DNA of 64,000 bases from Gemmatimonadaceae bacterium (GTDB lineage: Bacteria > Gemmatimonadota > Gemmatimonadetes > Gemmatimonadales > Gemmatimonadaceae): positions 1 to 64,000 of the forward strand of contig JAIEMN010000045.1 in assembly GCA_019752115.1 (NCBI GenBank), in the 5' to 3' direction. The position numbers were made by a program, and so were the translations under genes. Positions within the stretch are counted from its first letter, which is position 1. Each line of letters begins with the position of its first letter. Of the stretch, positions 31,251 to 40,199 are shown piece after piece. The notes beneath the pieces are model-generated. The model had not been told where the DNA came from. It did no database searches and was given only the letters and a program-made list of their open reading frames with translations.

Positions 31251-32366
31251 TCACCGCCGCTCGAACGTCTTCGCCCCACCCGCCAGCGGAAGCACCTTCT
31301 GCACCATCGTCAACAGAAACAGTCCGGGTTGCTCGAACATGACGAAGTGCGCACTCCGCTCGAAGGTGATGAACTCCTTCTTGGGCGCAGTGATGCGATC
31401 GAAGTAGACCTTGGCGCCATCGTAGGTCGTCATGAGATCGTAGCGACCGTGCAGCATCACGACCGGCACGTCGAAGTGATCCGGCAGCGTGGGTCGATGA
31501 TTGCCGCTGTCGACGAGATGCTTGCCCATCCACCCCATCGCCGGCCCGACGCCGGCCGCTTCCTCGAGGGTGTAATCGGGGCCCCAGGCGGGCAGCGCGT
31601 AGTAGAGGCTGAGATCCTTCTTGCCGTACCAGTTGCCGTCGAACATCGCCGTGTAGCGGCGAATGACGTTGAGCTCCCGGTAATTCGGCGCGCGATCGGT
31701 GGGCGGATACGGGGCCATCGCCAACAGTTCGCGCACCACGGCGGTGTCGCCCTTGGCCCGCGCGCGGCGCAGCACTTCCTGATAGTTGATGCGCTCGTTG
31801 TCGGCCGTGCTCATCTGCCCGACGCTCACATAGGCGGCGTACCAATCGGGGTGCCGCTGCACGAGAAACGGCCCAATGGACGTGCCGTACGAGAAGCCGA
31901 GCACGATGATCTTGCGATTGCCGAACTGCCGGCGCAGCTGCTGCACCACGACCTCGGCGTCATCGACCAGTTGCTTGGGCGACAGCGTGGCACCCAGCCG
32001 CGCGGAGTCGGCCGCACTGAAGTTCTTGCCGACGCCGCGCTGCTCCCAGTTCACCACCGTGAAGAAGTCTTCCCACGGCTTCTGATACGCCCACGTCATG
32101 CCCAGCAGTGCACTGCCGGGGCCCCCATGCAACACGAGCAGCAGTGGATTGTCGCGGTTGAGGCCGCGAATGCCGATCCACTGCGTGCTGCCATTCACCT
32201 CGAGCTGCTGGAGCGTGTCGATCCCCTCGGGCGTGTGAATGCCTTCGAGGTTCCGCAGGCGCGCGGCAATCGTGTCACGCGGCACCGTCGCCGCCACCCG
32301 CTGGGCGTGAGCGACACCGGCGAGGAGCAGCGACGCAACCACCAGCGAGTGACGAATCCGACGCAT
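31251..32366 (-). CDS. Exported alpha/beta hydrolase, proline iminopeptidase-like
   Basis: The 371 residues begin with a signal peptide (about 1-22, GVAHAQ). The S33-type fold shows LVLHGGPGSALLG (oxyanion HGGPG), NWEQRGVGKNF, the nucleophile GFSYGTSIG, the acid in HGRYDLMTTYDGA and the histidine in ERSAHFVMFEQP. All catalytic residues are intact. It is likely an extracytoplasmic aminopeptidase or esterase; the substrate is undetermined. It is followed by the long hairpin at 31104-31210 and preceded by ridA on the same strand nine bases away, so co-transcription is probable. Confidence 0.9.
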   Translation of the reverse strand: MRRIRHSLVVASLLLAGVAHAQRVAATVPRDTIAARLRNLEGIHTPEGIDTLQQLEVNGSTQWIGIRGLNRDNPLLLVLHGGPGSALLGMTWAYQKPWEDFFTVVNWEQRGVGKNFSAADSARLGATLSPKQLVDDAEVVVQQLRRQFGNRKIIVLGFSYGTSIGPFLVQRHPDWYAAYVSVGQMSTADNERINYQEVLRRARAKGDTAVVRELLAMAPYPPTDRAPNYRELNVIRRYTAMFDGNWYGKKDLSLYYALPAWGPDYTLEEAAGVGPAMGWMGKHLVDSGNHRPTLPDHFDVPVVMLHGRYDLMTTYDGAKVYFDRITAPKKEFITFERSAHFVMFEQPGLFLLTMVQKVLPLAGGAKTFERR

Positions 32367-32375
32367 GCGATCTCC

Positions 32376-32756
32376 TTACTTGCGGGCGATAGCTTCGATT
32401 TCCACGCGGGCACCGAGCGGCAGACCCGCGACGGCCACGGTCGTGCGCGCCGGGTACGGCGCCTGGAACGCCTCGCCGTAGGCCTTGTTCATCGCGGCGA
32501 AGTCGGCCATGTCGGTGAGGTACACGTTGCACTTCACCACATCGTTCATGTCGAGACCGGCGTCGTCAAGAATGAGCGCGATGGTTTCGAAGATGCGGCG
32601 CGTCTGGGCCTCGACGTCGCCCTCGATCAGCTTGCCGGTGGCCGGGTCGATGGGGGTCTGACCGGAGCAGTAGAGGAGCTTCCCGGCCCAGACGGCGTGG
32701 GAATAGGGGCCGAGGGCGGCGGGACCACGGGACACTTTAGCGGCTTTCCGGGGCAT
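32376..32756 (-). CDS. RidA family reactive-intermediate deaminase
   Basis: The 126-residue protein matches the RidA/YjgF fold: GPYSHAVWAGKLLYCSGQTP, IDPATGKLIEGDVEAQTRRI, VVKCNVYLTDMADFAAMN, and PARTTVAVAGLPLGARVEIE with the conserved arginine and glutamate. RidA hydrolyses enamine/imine intermediates made by PLP enzymes. Start ATG at 32756; an upstream extension in the same frame is not family-like. The hydrolase gene begins nine bases downstream of its stop. Confidence 0.93.
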   Translation of the reverse strand: MPRKAAKVSRGPAALGPYSHAVWAGKLLYCSGQTPIDPATGKLIEGDVEAQTRRIFETIALILDDAGLDMNDVVKCNVYLTDMADFAAMNKAYGEAFQAPYPARTTVAVAGLPLGARVEIEAIARK

Positions 32757-32872
32757 GGCAGGGTCGAGCGGAGGGTGGGGCGTTCCGGTGGCGGCGTGAC
32801 TGTTTCGCGGCCGGAACGAATGCTGGGACCAGAAGAAAATACGCGCCGGACGTGCCGAGACTACCGAAAGAA

Positions 32873-34363
32873 ATGTCACTTTCTCTCCGCGCCTCCGCCG
32901 CCGCCGATCAACCGGATGCCGTCCAGCTGCGCCTCAAGCGCATTCTGGAAGGGTCGGACTTCCCGGCGTTGTCGAAGCAGATCGTGGAGACGATCAGTGC
33001 CCTCGACGATGATCTGGCCTCGCTCCAGCGCCTCGCCAACCGGGTGCTCAACGAGTACTCGCTGACGCTGGGCGTCGTCCGCACGGCAAACAGTGTGCAC
33101 TATCGGCGCAGCAATCGCGCCATCCAGAGCGCGACGCACGCCATGATGATGCTCGGCGCGCGCACGGTGCGGCAGATTGCCAGCGGGCTCCTGCTCTTCG
33201 ACAACTACGCCAAGAAGAGTCCGGCGCTCAAGGAGCTCATGCTGATGAGTCTCCTCACCGCGAATCACGCGCGCGCCACGGCGACGGAGATGGGGCTCAT
33301 GGAGCCCGAGGAAGCGCATCTCTGCGGCATGTTCCGCAATCTCGGGGAGGTGCTCATCGCCGGTCACTTCCCCGACGACTACATCCGCATCCGCACGTTG
33401 ATGACGGATGAAGGGATCTCCGAGAACGCGGCCGCGAAAAAGGTGTTGGGCTTTCCGTACGCCGACCTGGCCGTTGAAGTGTGCCGGCAGTGGGGGATGC
33501 CCGATGTCGTGGTACAGGGCATCCGGGCGCGCCCGTCTGCCTCGGCGAGCATCACGGCGGCGGTCACCGCCTTCAGCCACGATCTCACGCAGGCGCTCTA
33601 CCGGCAGGAGGTGCCCGATGATGCGGTGGCGATGGCGGTGAGCGAGGTGCTCGAGCAGCATGAGGGCAAGATCAAGCTCTCACGCGAGAAGGTTGGCGCC
33701 GTGGTCACCGAAGCGCTGCAAGAAACGCGGGAGCTGTTTGTGAGCCCGCAGATCGCCACCGATCGCATGCGCTTCCGCCAGCTCGCCAAGGCGGCGCGCG
33801 CGGCGCTGGGCGAAACGATCACCGCGACCGAAGAAGAAGGACCGCCCCGGGCGGCGCACACGTCGTTGCGCGCCCAGCTCCGGCTGGAGCTCGAGGAGCA
33901 CGTGAATCCCGCGTCGGGGTCGAGTGTGGGGGAGGTCGTGCTGAACGCCATGGAGACGGTGCTCCGGACCGGCCCCTTCGATCGCGTCCTCGTCTGCTTC
34001 CTGTCGCCCGACAAAACGCAACTCACGGCGCGTACGGGGCTCGGGCATGAGGTGGAAGCGCTCCTGCCGCGCTTTGATTTCCCGGTGAGTGTGCGCGGTG
34101 GTCCAATCGTGACGCTGACCCAGCAGCGCTCGAGCGTCTATCTGCCAACGGACCGCTCGTTCACGAGCGCCGAAGCCAAGTGGGCCCAGGATATGGGCGT
34201 GCGGCAGTTCGGCGTCTTCCCCATCATCGTGCTGGGGAAGATCGTGGGCTGCCTGTACTGCGACCGCGTGGGCGACGCCGAAAGCCCCGACCGCGCGACC
34301 GTGCGGTATGTGAAGGGGATCGTGGATCTGGTGGTCGAAGCGATCGTGAAGCGGCGCAGCTAA
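32873..34363 (+). CDS. HDOD and GAF domain signalling protein
   Basis: The 496 residues contain an HDOD domain (about 15-215: LEGSDFPALSKQIVETISAL, RVLNEYSLTLGVVRTANSVH, HLCGMFRNLGEVLIAGHFPD), a helical linker and a C-terminal GAF-like domain (about 340-490: FDRVLVCFLSPDKTQLTART, VFPIIVLGKIVGCLYCDRVG). HDOD domains lack HD hydrolase activity and act as signalling scaffolds. ATG at 32873 is preceded by GAAAGA; GTG at 32852 is an alternative. It is divergent from ridA. Confidence 0.88.
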   Translation: MSLSLRASAAADQPDAVQLRLKRILEGSDFPALSKQIVETISALDDDLASLQRLANRVLNEYSLTLGVVRTANSVHYRRSNRAIQSATHAMMMLGARTVRQIASGLLLFDNYAKKSPALKELMLMSLLTANHARATATEMGLMEPEEAHLCGMFRNLGEVLIAGHFPDDYIRIRTLMTDEGISENAAAKKVLGFPYADLAVEVCRQWGMPDVVVQGIRARPSASASITAAVTAFSHDLTQALYRQEVPDDAVAMAVSEVLEQHEGKIKLSREKVGAVVTEALQETRELFVSPQIATDRMRFRQLAKAARAALGETITATEEEGPPRAAHTSLRAQLRLELEEHVNPASGSSVGEVVLNAMETVLRTGPFDRVLVCFLSPDKTQLTARTGLGHEVEALLPRFDFPVSVRGGPIVTLTQQRSSVYLPTDRSFTSAEAKWAQDMGVRQFGVFPIIVLGKIVGCLYCDRVGDAESPDRATVRYVKGIVDLVVEAIVKRRS

Positions 34364-34371
34364 CGCGTCGC

Positions 34372-34953
34372 TTACTTGCGATAGGCGCGCGCGGCGAGAA
34401 TGCCGCCGATGAACCCACCGAGATGCGCCTGCCAGCTCACCCCCGGCTGGCTTGGCGCGATCCCGAGCACGAGACCGCCCCACAGGCCGGCGGTGATGAG
34501 ACTCAGCACGATGCTGCCGACGCTGCGGGTGTAGACACCGGCGAGCAGCAGAAAGCCCAGATAGCCCATCACCACGCCGCTCGCGCCGATGTGCACCGAT
34601 CCCGGCGAGCCAAGCAGCCAGGCGCCGAGCCCCGCGCCGAGCATGCTGTAGAGCGTCACGGGCACGAAGTGGCGGCTGTCGCGGAGCATCACCATCCAGC
34701 CCAGCGCCAGAAACGGCAGCGTGTTGCTGATCAGATGCGCGAGATTGCCGTGCAGGAAGGGCGCGAAGAGAATGCCGCGCAGCCCGGTGATGGTGCGCGG
34801 CACCACGCCGAACTGCGTGAGCGCACCGCCCAGCATCGTGTTCACCACGAACGTCGTCCAGAACGCCCCCACGGCGGTGCCAAGGGTGGTGATCTGCTGC
34901 TTCGCGGTGCGGGCCACCTTCTTGGTGGTACGGGCGACGGACGACGACGGCAT
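34372..34953 (-). CDS. Rhomboid family intramembrane serine protease
   Basis: The 193-residue protein has six hydrophobic segments. FLHGNLAHLISNTLPFLALG carries the family's H-x-x-x-H-x-x-x-N, IGASGVVMGYLGF has the catalytic serine, and AHLGGFIGGILAA the catalytic histidine. It cleaves within membrane helices; substrates are unknown. A TAGCTT hexamer lies seven bases before the ATG, with no Shine-Dalgarno. It is convergent with the HDOD gene, eight bases apart. Confidence 0.93.
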   Translation of the reverse strand: MPSSSVARTTKKVARTAKQQITTLGTAVGAFWTTFVVNTMLGGALTQFGVVPRTITGLRGILFAPFLHGNLAHLISNTLPFLALGWMVMLRDSRHFVPVTLYSMLGAGLGAWLLGSPGSVHIGASGVVMGYLGFLLLAGVYTRSVGSIVLSLITAGLWGGLVLGIAPSQPGVSWQAHLGGFIGGILAARAYRK

Positions 34954-34960
34954 GAGGGGA

Positions 34961-34966
34961 AAGCTA
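34961..34966 (-). promoter_or_regulatory. Possible leaderless -10 element for the rhomboid gene
   Basis: TAGCTT on the minus strand, seven bases before the ATG at 34953. Confidence 0.4.
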
Positions 34967-34992
34967 GCGGCGAATCCGGGAAAGTCGACGCA

Positions 34993-36354
34993 TCAGAAGC
35001 CGCTGTTGCTGAGGAGGCGGAACGAGTCGAGCCGCGGATTGACGATGGTGTTGTAGATGGAGCCGAAGGTGTAGCTCAGCCCCACATAGGTGAAGTACTG
35101 GTATCCGGTCGCCAGCGCCCGCTGCCGCACCAGAATCTCCTCGTTCGAAAGACCACCGGCGGGGAGGTAGAGCTGGTCGCGCACACGGGAGTACCGTCCG
35201 TCGATGGTCAGCGAGAGCCCGCGGATGAGCTGCAACTGCACCGATCCGCCGAGCGAGAGCTCATAGCGGTTGAGGTCATGGAGATACTGGGAGCCGCGCG
35301 CGGTGAGGTCGAGCGAGCCCCACTTCTGGCGGCTGTTCGTGGCCACCGTGAGGACCTGACTGGGCCGCTGCTCGGCGATCTTCCCGAAGACGGTGCGCTC
35401 GAGATAGCGAAAGTCGTTCCAGGCGAGCGCATAGCTCGCCGTCAGCTGACGCTGCGTGGCTTCGCGCCACGGAAAGAGATTCGCTTCGATGACCGGACCA
35501 CCGCGCGCGGCGAGGCGCGTATTCAGGAAGTCGCTGCGGCGCGCCGACCCCACCACGCCGGCGGACCAGCGCGGTGACAGGGAGTGCACGGCACGCAGGC
35601 GGGCGCCATCGTTGCGAATGATGTTCGTGAACTCCGTCGCCCCATCGCCAGTGTCGTTCAGCGTGAACCGCGACTCGTTGTACTCGGATTCGGCCGCGAC
35701 CACCAGCTTCCAGCTCTCGGTGATCCGTCGCGCTTCGACCGAGGCGCCGAAGTTCGCGAAGCGCTGCCGCTGTTCACCATTGAGGAACATGTTGAGCTCC
35801 GTCTCAATGGTCCAGAAATTCCAAGGATCACGCACGGACTCCGGCGTCTTTGCGGCGGCCTGCGCGGGTCGCTCGTACTGCACGCGGAACTGCGGGGCCA
35901 GCGGCGTCCGTTGCACGAAGCGGAACAGGCCGCGCAGGAACTGATCACGCAACGCACGCCGAATGTCGTCTTCGGAGGCGTTGGGAAGCGTCGTGGTCTT
36001 GAGGGTGTCGGCCAGGCCGCTGAACCGCTCGCGGCCGATGAAGGCGACCGTCCACTCATCGCCGCCACTGCCCGTGGTGAGCGTGGTGACGAGGAGCTGC
36101 ACATCGGCGAACAGTCGATCGCGGGTCCAGTTGGCGAAGGGAAGTTCGACGACGAAGTAGTCCAGCGCGCAGCCGTCGGCCTCACGCGGACAATCGAGAA
36201 AGATCTTGAGCGCGGCCGGTTCGGTGGCGGCGGTCGCAGGCCGGGTCGGCGCGGTGGGGCTGGCGCCCTGCGCGCTCGCCGGGCGGCTGCTGAGGAGTAC
36301 GACGGCGGCACTGCCGAGTGCCATGGCCCGCCAAAAAGAGCGTCGGAGACACAT
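34993..36354 (-). CDS. Putative outer-membrane beta-barrel protein
   Basis: The 453 residues carry a signal peptide (about 1-28, SSRPASAQ). A ~170-residue periplasmic-type part follows (KIFLDCPREADGCALDYFVV), then a long run of alternating polar/aromatic strands (SWKLVVAAESEYNESRFTL, YELSLGGSVQLQLIRGLSLT) ending ...LDSFRLLSNSGF, the terminal aromatic typical of outer-membrane barrels. I cannot name a family. The start at 36354 gives a signal peptide; ATG at 36324 is also possible. It is divergent from the MFS transporter gene. Confidence 0.8.
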   Translation of the reverse strand: MCLRRSFWRAMALGSAAVVLLSSRPASAQGASPTAPTRPATAATEPAALKIFLDCPREADGCALDYFVVELPFANWTRDRLFADVQLLVTTLTTGSGGDEWTVAFIGRERFSGLADTLKTTTLPNASEDDIRRALRDQFLRGLFRFVQRTPLAPQFRVQYERPAQAAAKTPESVRDPWNFWTIETELNMFLNGEQRQRFANFGASVEARRITESWKLVVAAESEYNESRFTLNDTGDGATEFTNIIRNDGARLRAVHSLSPRWSAGVVGSARRSDFLNTRLAARGGPVIEANLFPWREATQRQLTASYALAWNDFRYLERTVFGKIAEQRPSQVLTVATNSRQKWGSLDLTARGSQYLHDLNRYELSLGGSVQLQLIRGLSLTIDGRYSRVRDQLYLPAGGLSNEEILVRQRALATGYQYFTYVGLSYTFGSIYNTIVNPRLDSFRLLSNSGF

Positions 36355-36448
36355 ACGGATAGAAACGGAGGGCGGGAGGGAAGGTTTCGGGGGTGTGATG
36401 CCATCTGCGCCCCGCACGTTTACCGCTGGCCCTCGCGCCAACCGCGTG

Positions 36449-36454
36449 TAGCTT
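36449..36454 (+). promoter_or_regulatory. Possible leaderless -10 element for the MFS gene
   Basis: TAGCTT, six bases before the ATG at 36461, without a Shine-Dalgarno. Confidence 0.4.
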
Positions 36455-36460
36455 GCCGCC

Positions 36461-37828
36461 ATGGCCCTCTCCTACCCGGCCACCGCGCAGACCTTCGACA
36501 AGGTCGCCTGGCGGTTGCTGCCGCTGCTGTTCGTCTGCTACATCGTCGCGTTCCTGGACCGCGTGAACGTGGGCTTCGCCAAGCTGCAGATGGCGGGCGC
36601 GTTCCAGTGGTCGGATGCCACGTACGGGTTCGGCGCCGGCATCTTCTTCATCGGCTACTTCATGTTCGAGGTGCCGGCGAATCTGCTGCTCGAACGCGTC
36701 GGTGCGCGCCGGTGGATCGCGCGCATCATGATCACGTGGGCCATGGTGAGCGGCGGGTTTGCTTTTCTCGACGTGATCCCCTGGGGCCCGCTGCCGGCGC
36801 TCTTCGGCGTGGAGCGCACCGCGTTCAGCTTCTACGCCCTGCGCTTTCTGCTGGGTGTCGCGGAGGCCGGCTTCTTTCCGGGGATCATTCTCTACCTGAC
36901 GTTCTGGTTCCCGATGGCGCGCCGCGCGCAAACGGTGTCGATCTTCATGACGGCCATCGCGGTCGCCAACGTGGTCGGCGGCCCGCTCAGCGGCTGGATC
37001 ATGGAACACTTCGATGGGCGCGCCGGGTGGGGTGGGTGGCAGTGGTTGTTCGTGCTCGAATGTCTGCCGAGCCTGATCATGGGCGTCGTGGTCTTCTTCC
37101 GGCTGCCAAACGGACCGCAGGACGCGCGGTGGCTGACCGACGAGGAGAAGCGGGCGATTCAGGTGGCGCTCGAGCTCGATCGGACGGCGCGCGCCGAGAC
37201 GACCACGACGCGGCACACCGTGCGCGACACCTTCCGCGACTGGCGCGTGTTCGTGCTGGCGGTGGTGTGCTTCTGCGGCGCCGTGCCGCTCTACGGCGTG
37301 AACTTCTGGATGCCCACCATCATCCAGGAATTCGGGATCCCCAAGGGCGACTACCTGCGCGTCGGTCTGCTGAGTGCGATTCCGTGGGGATGCGCCGGCG
37401 TGGCGATGGTGCTGATCGGCAAGAGCTCCGACCGGCGCAACGAACGCCGCTGGCATGTCGCCGGCACGCTGATCTGTTCGGCGACGGGGATGTTCCTGCT
37501 CGCGGCGCTCAAGCACCAGCAGGTGGCGAGCATGATCGGCCTGACGCTGGTGGCGATCGGCGTCCTCGGGCAGATGGGATGCTTCTGGTCGCTACCCACG
37601 CTCTTCCTGCGCGGCAGTGCCGCCGCCGCGGGTATCGCATTCATCAACAGCATCGGCAATCTCGGCGGCCACTTCGGCCCCGATCTGATCGGCCGGCTGC
37701 GCGAGGCGACGGGGGGCAACACCGGCGCCTTCCTGACCGTCGGCGCCATCGCGGTGGTGGGGGCGATCCTGACGGTCATCGTGGCGCCACGTACGCCTGA
37801 CGCCGGCGAGCGCACGAGCGCGGGGTGA
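36461..37828 (+). CDS. MFS transporter, anion:cation symporter (ACS) type
   Basis: The 455-residue protein has twelve hydrophobic segments. Its start is typical of the ACS group (WRLLPLLFVCYIVAFLDRVN, VGFAKLQMAG), followed by FMFEVPANLLLERVGARRWI and FLLGVAEAGFFPGIILYLTF, features shared by tartrate, glucarate and phthalate permeases. The substrate is probably an organic acid. It ends before a CACAGAG-type hairpin and is convergent with the amino-acid oxidase gene. Confidence 0.92.
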   Translation: MALSYPATAQTFDKVAWRLLPLLFVCYIVAFLDRVNVGFAKLQMAGAFQWSDATYGFGAGIFFIGYFMFEVPANLLLERVGARRWIARIMITWAMVSGGFAFLDVIPWGPLPALFGVERTAFSFYALRFLLGVAEAGFFPGIILYLTFWFPMARRAQTVSIFMTAIAVANVVGGPLSGWIMEHFDGRAGWGGWQWLFVLECLPSLIMGVVVFFRLPNGPQDARWLTDEEKRAIQVALELDRTARAETTTTRHTVRDTFRDWRVFVLAVVCFCGAVPLYGVNFWMPTIIQEFGIPKGDYLRVGLLSAIPWGCAGVAMVLIGKSSDRRNERRWHVAGTLICSATGMFLLAALKHQQVASMIGLTLVAIGVLGQMGCFWSLPTLFLRGSAAAAGIAFINSIGNLGGHFGPDLIGRLREATGGNTGAFLTVGAIAVVGAILTVIVAPRTPDAGERTSAG

Positions 37829-37863
37829 CTCCGCTGGCGTCGCCGCGGAGGTGAGTTGGGTTG

Positions 37864-37967
37864 TCTCGCACAGAGGCACAGGGGGCACAGAGCTTCACAG
37901 AGAACTGCACACCATGTGTGTTGTTGTTCTCTGTGTTCCTCTGTGCCCCCTGTGCCTCTGTGCGAGA
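37864..37967. repeat. CACAGAG-type inverted repeat, copy 1 (convergent gap)
   Basis: Perfect 29-bp arms (TCTCGCACAGAGGCACAGGG... and complement) are followed inward by CACAGAGAAC blocks, with a ~15-base centre. Every arm is built from CACAG(A/G)G words. It shares TCGCACAGAG and CACAGAGAAC with the repeat at 41798-41922. It lies between the MFS and amino-acid oxidase genes, and a two-way terminator is a plausible role. Confidence 0.9.
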
Positions 37968-37999
37968 TCTCCCCTCTCCCCTCTCCCCTCTCCCCTCTC
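37968..37999. repeat. (CCCCTCT)n heptamer tandem repeat
   Basis: Four to five copies of CCCCTCT run from the hairpin to the stop codon of the amino-acid oxidase gene. There are no spacers. Confidence 0.75.
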
Positions 38000-39179
38000 A
38001 AATCACGTTCTGCTCGAGCAGCGGCGCGTCCTCGGCAATGCGATCGAATCGCAGCCCCGTCAGATCGAGCGAGCGATAGCCACCCGTCGCGATGAGCTCA
38101 GCGAGTCCGCGACCGACCGCCGGTGCTTGCTGGAGCCCGTGACCGGAGAAGCCGCTCGCCGTATACGCGTTGCGCCACGGCGTGAGCCGCCCTACGAGAC
38201 CGTTGTGGTCGAAGTCGTTCATCTCGTAGTAGCCAGCCCAGCTGCTGTGCACCTTCACCCGATCGAACGCGGGGACGCGGTTGGCGAGAATCGGCCAGAT
38301 GTGCTCCTCGAAAAGGCCATGATCCACGCGGTCGAGCGAGACATCATCCGGATCCCGATCCCGCGGCGGTGAGCCGCAGAGGAATTGCCCGCGCGCCTTC
38401 TCCGGGCGGAACCACACGCCGCTGGGGTCGATGAGCAGCGGGGCGTCGCTGATGTCCACATCGGCTTCGCAGGCAAACACGTCGCGCTTGCGGCCAAAGA
38501 CGGGCAGGGTGATGCCCAGTTCGGCGGCGATGAAACGCGACCAGGCGCCGGCAGCGATGACGACCGCGTCGGCGGCGATCGTTGACCCATCGGCGAGCCG
38601 TACGTGCGTGACCCGTTCGCCGTCGGTGGCAAAGCCGGTCGCATTTGCCTCCACAAACGTGGCGCCGGCGGCGATGGCCGCCTTCCGAAACGCCTGCATG
38701 GCGGCGTAGCCGTCGAACCATCCCTCGCCACTGGTGGCGGTGGAGAGGCCGAGCGAGCCCAGAATCACATCGTCGGTGTGCATCCACGCGTAGCGCGCCG
38801 CGAGCGCGCTGGGGGTGAGCAGGGCGGTGTGCACCTGGTGGCTCGCCTGTAGCTCGTGCTGTGCCCGCAGCACCATCGCCCCTTCTTCGGTGGCGGCGAG
38901 ATAGAGATAGCCTGGTTCGACGAGGCCGATATCGGGCACCTCATCCCCCACCGCCAGGCGCAGGCCGATCGAGCGGTAGAACGCGAGGCTCTCCTGGGAG
39001 ATGCGGATGTTGACCGACGTCGAGAACTGCTGCCGGATGGCGCAGGCCGAGCGGGCGCTCGAGGCGAGGGTGTAGCTCGCGTCGCGTTCGATGACGGTGA
39101 CGGCGGCGCGATGCTCCCGCGCAAGAAACCAGGCGGTCGCGGCGCCCATGACGCCGCCGCCGATGATGACTACCTGCAT
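37998..39179 (-). CDS. FAD-dependent amino-acid oxidase/dehydrogenase (DAO family)
   Basis: The 393-residue protein starts with the dinucleotide-binding motif VVIIGGGVMGAATAWFLARE. It continues with the DAO fold (ARSACAIRQQFSTSVNIRIS, AVVIAAGAWSRFIAAELG, AYTASGFSGHGLQQAPAVGR). It belongs with glycine/sarcosine/D-amino-acid oxidases; the exact substrate is unclear. Divergent neighbours are an ornithine cyclodeaminase-like and a D-aminoacylase-like gene, so amino-acid (perhaps D-form) catabolism is a fair inference. Confidence 0.9.
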   Translation of the reverse strand: MQVVIIGGGVMGAATAWFLAREHRAAVTVIERDASYTLASSARSACAIRQQFSTSVNIRISQESLAFYRSIGLRLAVGDEVPDIGLVEPGYLYLAATEEGAMVLRAQHELQASHQVHTALLTPSALAARYAWMHTDDVILGSLGLSTATSGEGWFDGYAAMQAFRKAAIAAGATFVEANATGFATDGERVTHVRLADGSTIAADAVVIAAGAWSRFIAAELGITLPVFGRKRDVFACEADVDISDAPLLIDPSGVWFRPEKARGQFLCGSPPRDRDPDDVSLDRVDHGLFEEHIWPILANRVPAFDRVKVHSSWAGYYEMNDFDHNGLVGRLTPWRNAYTASGFSGHGLQQAPAVGRGLAELIATGGYRSLDLTGLRFDRIAEDAPLLEQNVI

Positions 39180-39247
39180 GTCCGGACGGAGAGAGGAGAG
39201 GCGGGACACCGGGGCGGCGCCAACGAGCGCGATTCGGCTCCGGTGCG

Positions 39248-39253
39248 TAGACT
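39248..39253 (+). promoter_or_regulatory. Possible leaderless -10 element for the cyclodeaminase-like gene
   Basis: TAGACT, seven bases before the ATG at 39261. Confidence 0.4.
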
Positions 39254-39260
39254 CTTGAAC

Positions 39261-40199
39261 ATGCTCCCGCAGCTCTCCGCCGAACAGGTCCACGCGGCGC
39301 TCGATTGGGCGCCGCTCGCCGACGCCCTGGCGCGCGCCTTCGTGGCGCCGCCCGAGGCCCCCACGCGTCATGCCCACAGCATGGCGGCGCACGATCACCT
39401 GTTGCTGATGCCGGCGTGGAACGCCGATCGCATCGGCATCAAGCTCGTCACCGTCATCCCCGACGCGCCGCGGCACGGGGGGCACACGGTAGATGCCACC
39501 TATCTCCTGCTCGATCGCCAGACGGGCGCGCCGGTGGCGCTGCTCGATGGTGAGGCGCTCACCGTGCGACGCACGGCGGTGACGTCGGCGCTGGCGGCGC
39601 GGTATCTGGCCCGCGACGATGCGCGCACGCTGCTGGTGGTGGGCACCGGTCGCCTCGCCCCGTGGATGGCGCGCGCCCATGTGGCGCTCCGCCCCGGCCT
39701 GCGCCGCGTGCTGGTGTGGGGGCGTGACATCACGCGGGCGCAGCATTGCGTGGCCGAGCTGGCCGAGCACGGGATCGAAGCGGAAGCGGTGCGGGATCTC
39801 GCCACGGCGGTGCCCACGGCGGATATCGTGAGCTGTGCGACCACCTCGCACGAACCGATCGTGCGCGGGGAGTGGCTCTCCGAGGGCACCCATCTGGATC
39901 TCGTGGGGGCGTACACGCCCAGCATGCGGGAAGTCGATGACATGGCGGTGGCGCGCGCGCGGATCGTCGTCGATACCTTCGACGGCGCGCTCGCCGAAGC
40001 GGGCGATCTGCTGCAACCGCTGGCGGCGCGCGTGATCACGCGGGCCGACGTGCTGGCCGATCTGGCGGCGGTCGTGCGGGGCGACGTCGTGGTGCGCCGC
40101 TCACGCACGGAGGTGACCTTGTTCAAGTCCGTCGGACATGCGCTGGAAGATCTGGCCGCGGCGTCGCTCGCGGTCTCTCACGCCTTCGTGGGGGGATGA
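39261..40199 (+). CDS. Ornithine cyclodeaminase/mu-crystallin family protein
   Basis: The 312 residues fit the family: an N-terminal part with GIKLVTVIPDAPRHGGHTVD and VALLDGEALTVRRTAVTSAL, a Rossmann core (TLLVVGTGRLAPWMARAHVA, RVLVWGRDITRA), and DIVSCATTSHEPIVRGEWLS with THLDLVGAYTPSMREVDD. Members convert ornithine to proline or reduce cyclic imines/keto acids with NAD(P)H. The specificity is not decidable. It overlaps the next gene (ATGA), so they are coupled. Confidence 0.92.
   Translation: MLPQLSAEQVHAALDWAPLADALARAFVAPPEAPTRHAHSMAAHDHLLLMPAWNADRIGIKLVTVIPDAPRHGGHTVDATYLLLDRQTGAPVALLDGEALTVRRTAVTSALAARYLARDDARTLLVVGTGRLAPWMARAHVALRPGLRRVLVWGRDITRAQHCVAELAEHGIEAEAVRDLATAVPTADIVSCATTSHEPIVRGEWLSEGTHLDLVGAYTPSMREVDDMAVARARIVVDTFDGALAEAGDLLQPLAARVITRADVLADLAAVVRGDVVVRRSRTEVTLFKSVGHALEDLAAASLAVSHAFVGG

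Noticed and set aside
37968-37999. CCCCTCT heptamers as a possible CRISPR or binding array
   Set aside because: There are only four to five contiguous short units without spacers, and they lie in a gap beside a larger hairpin.
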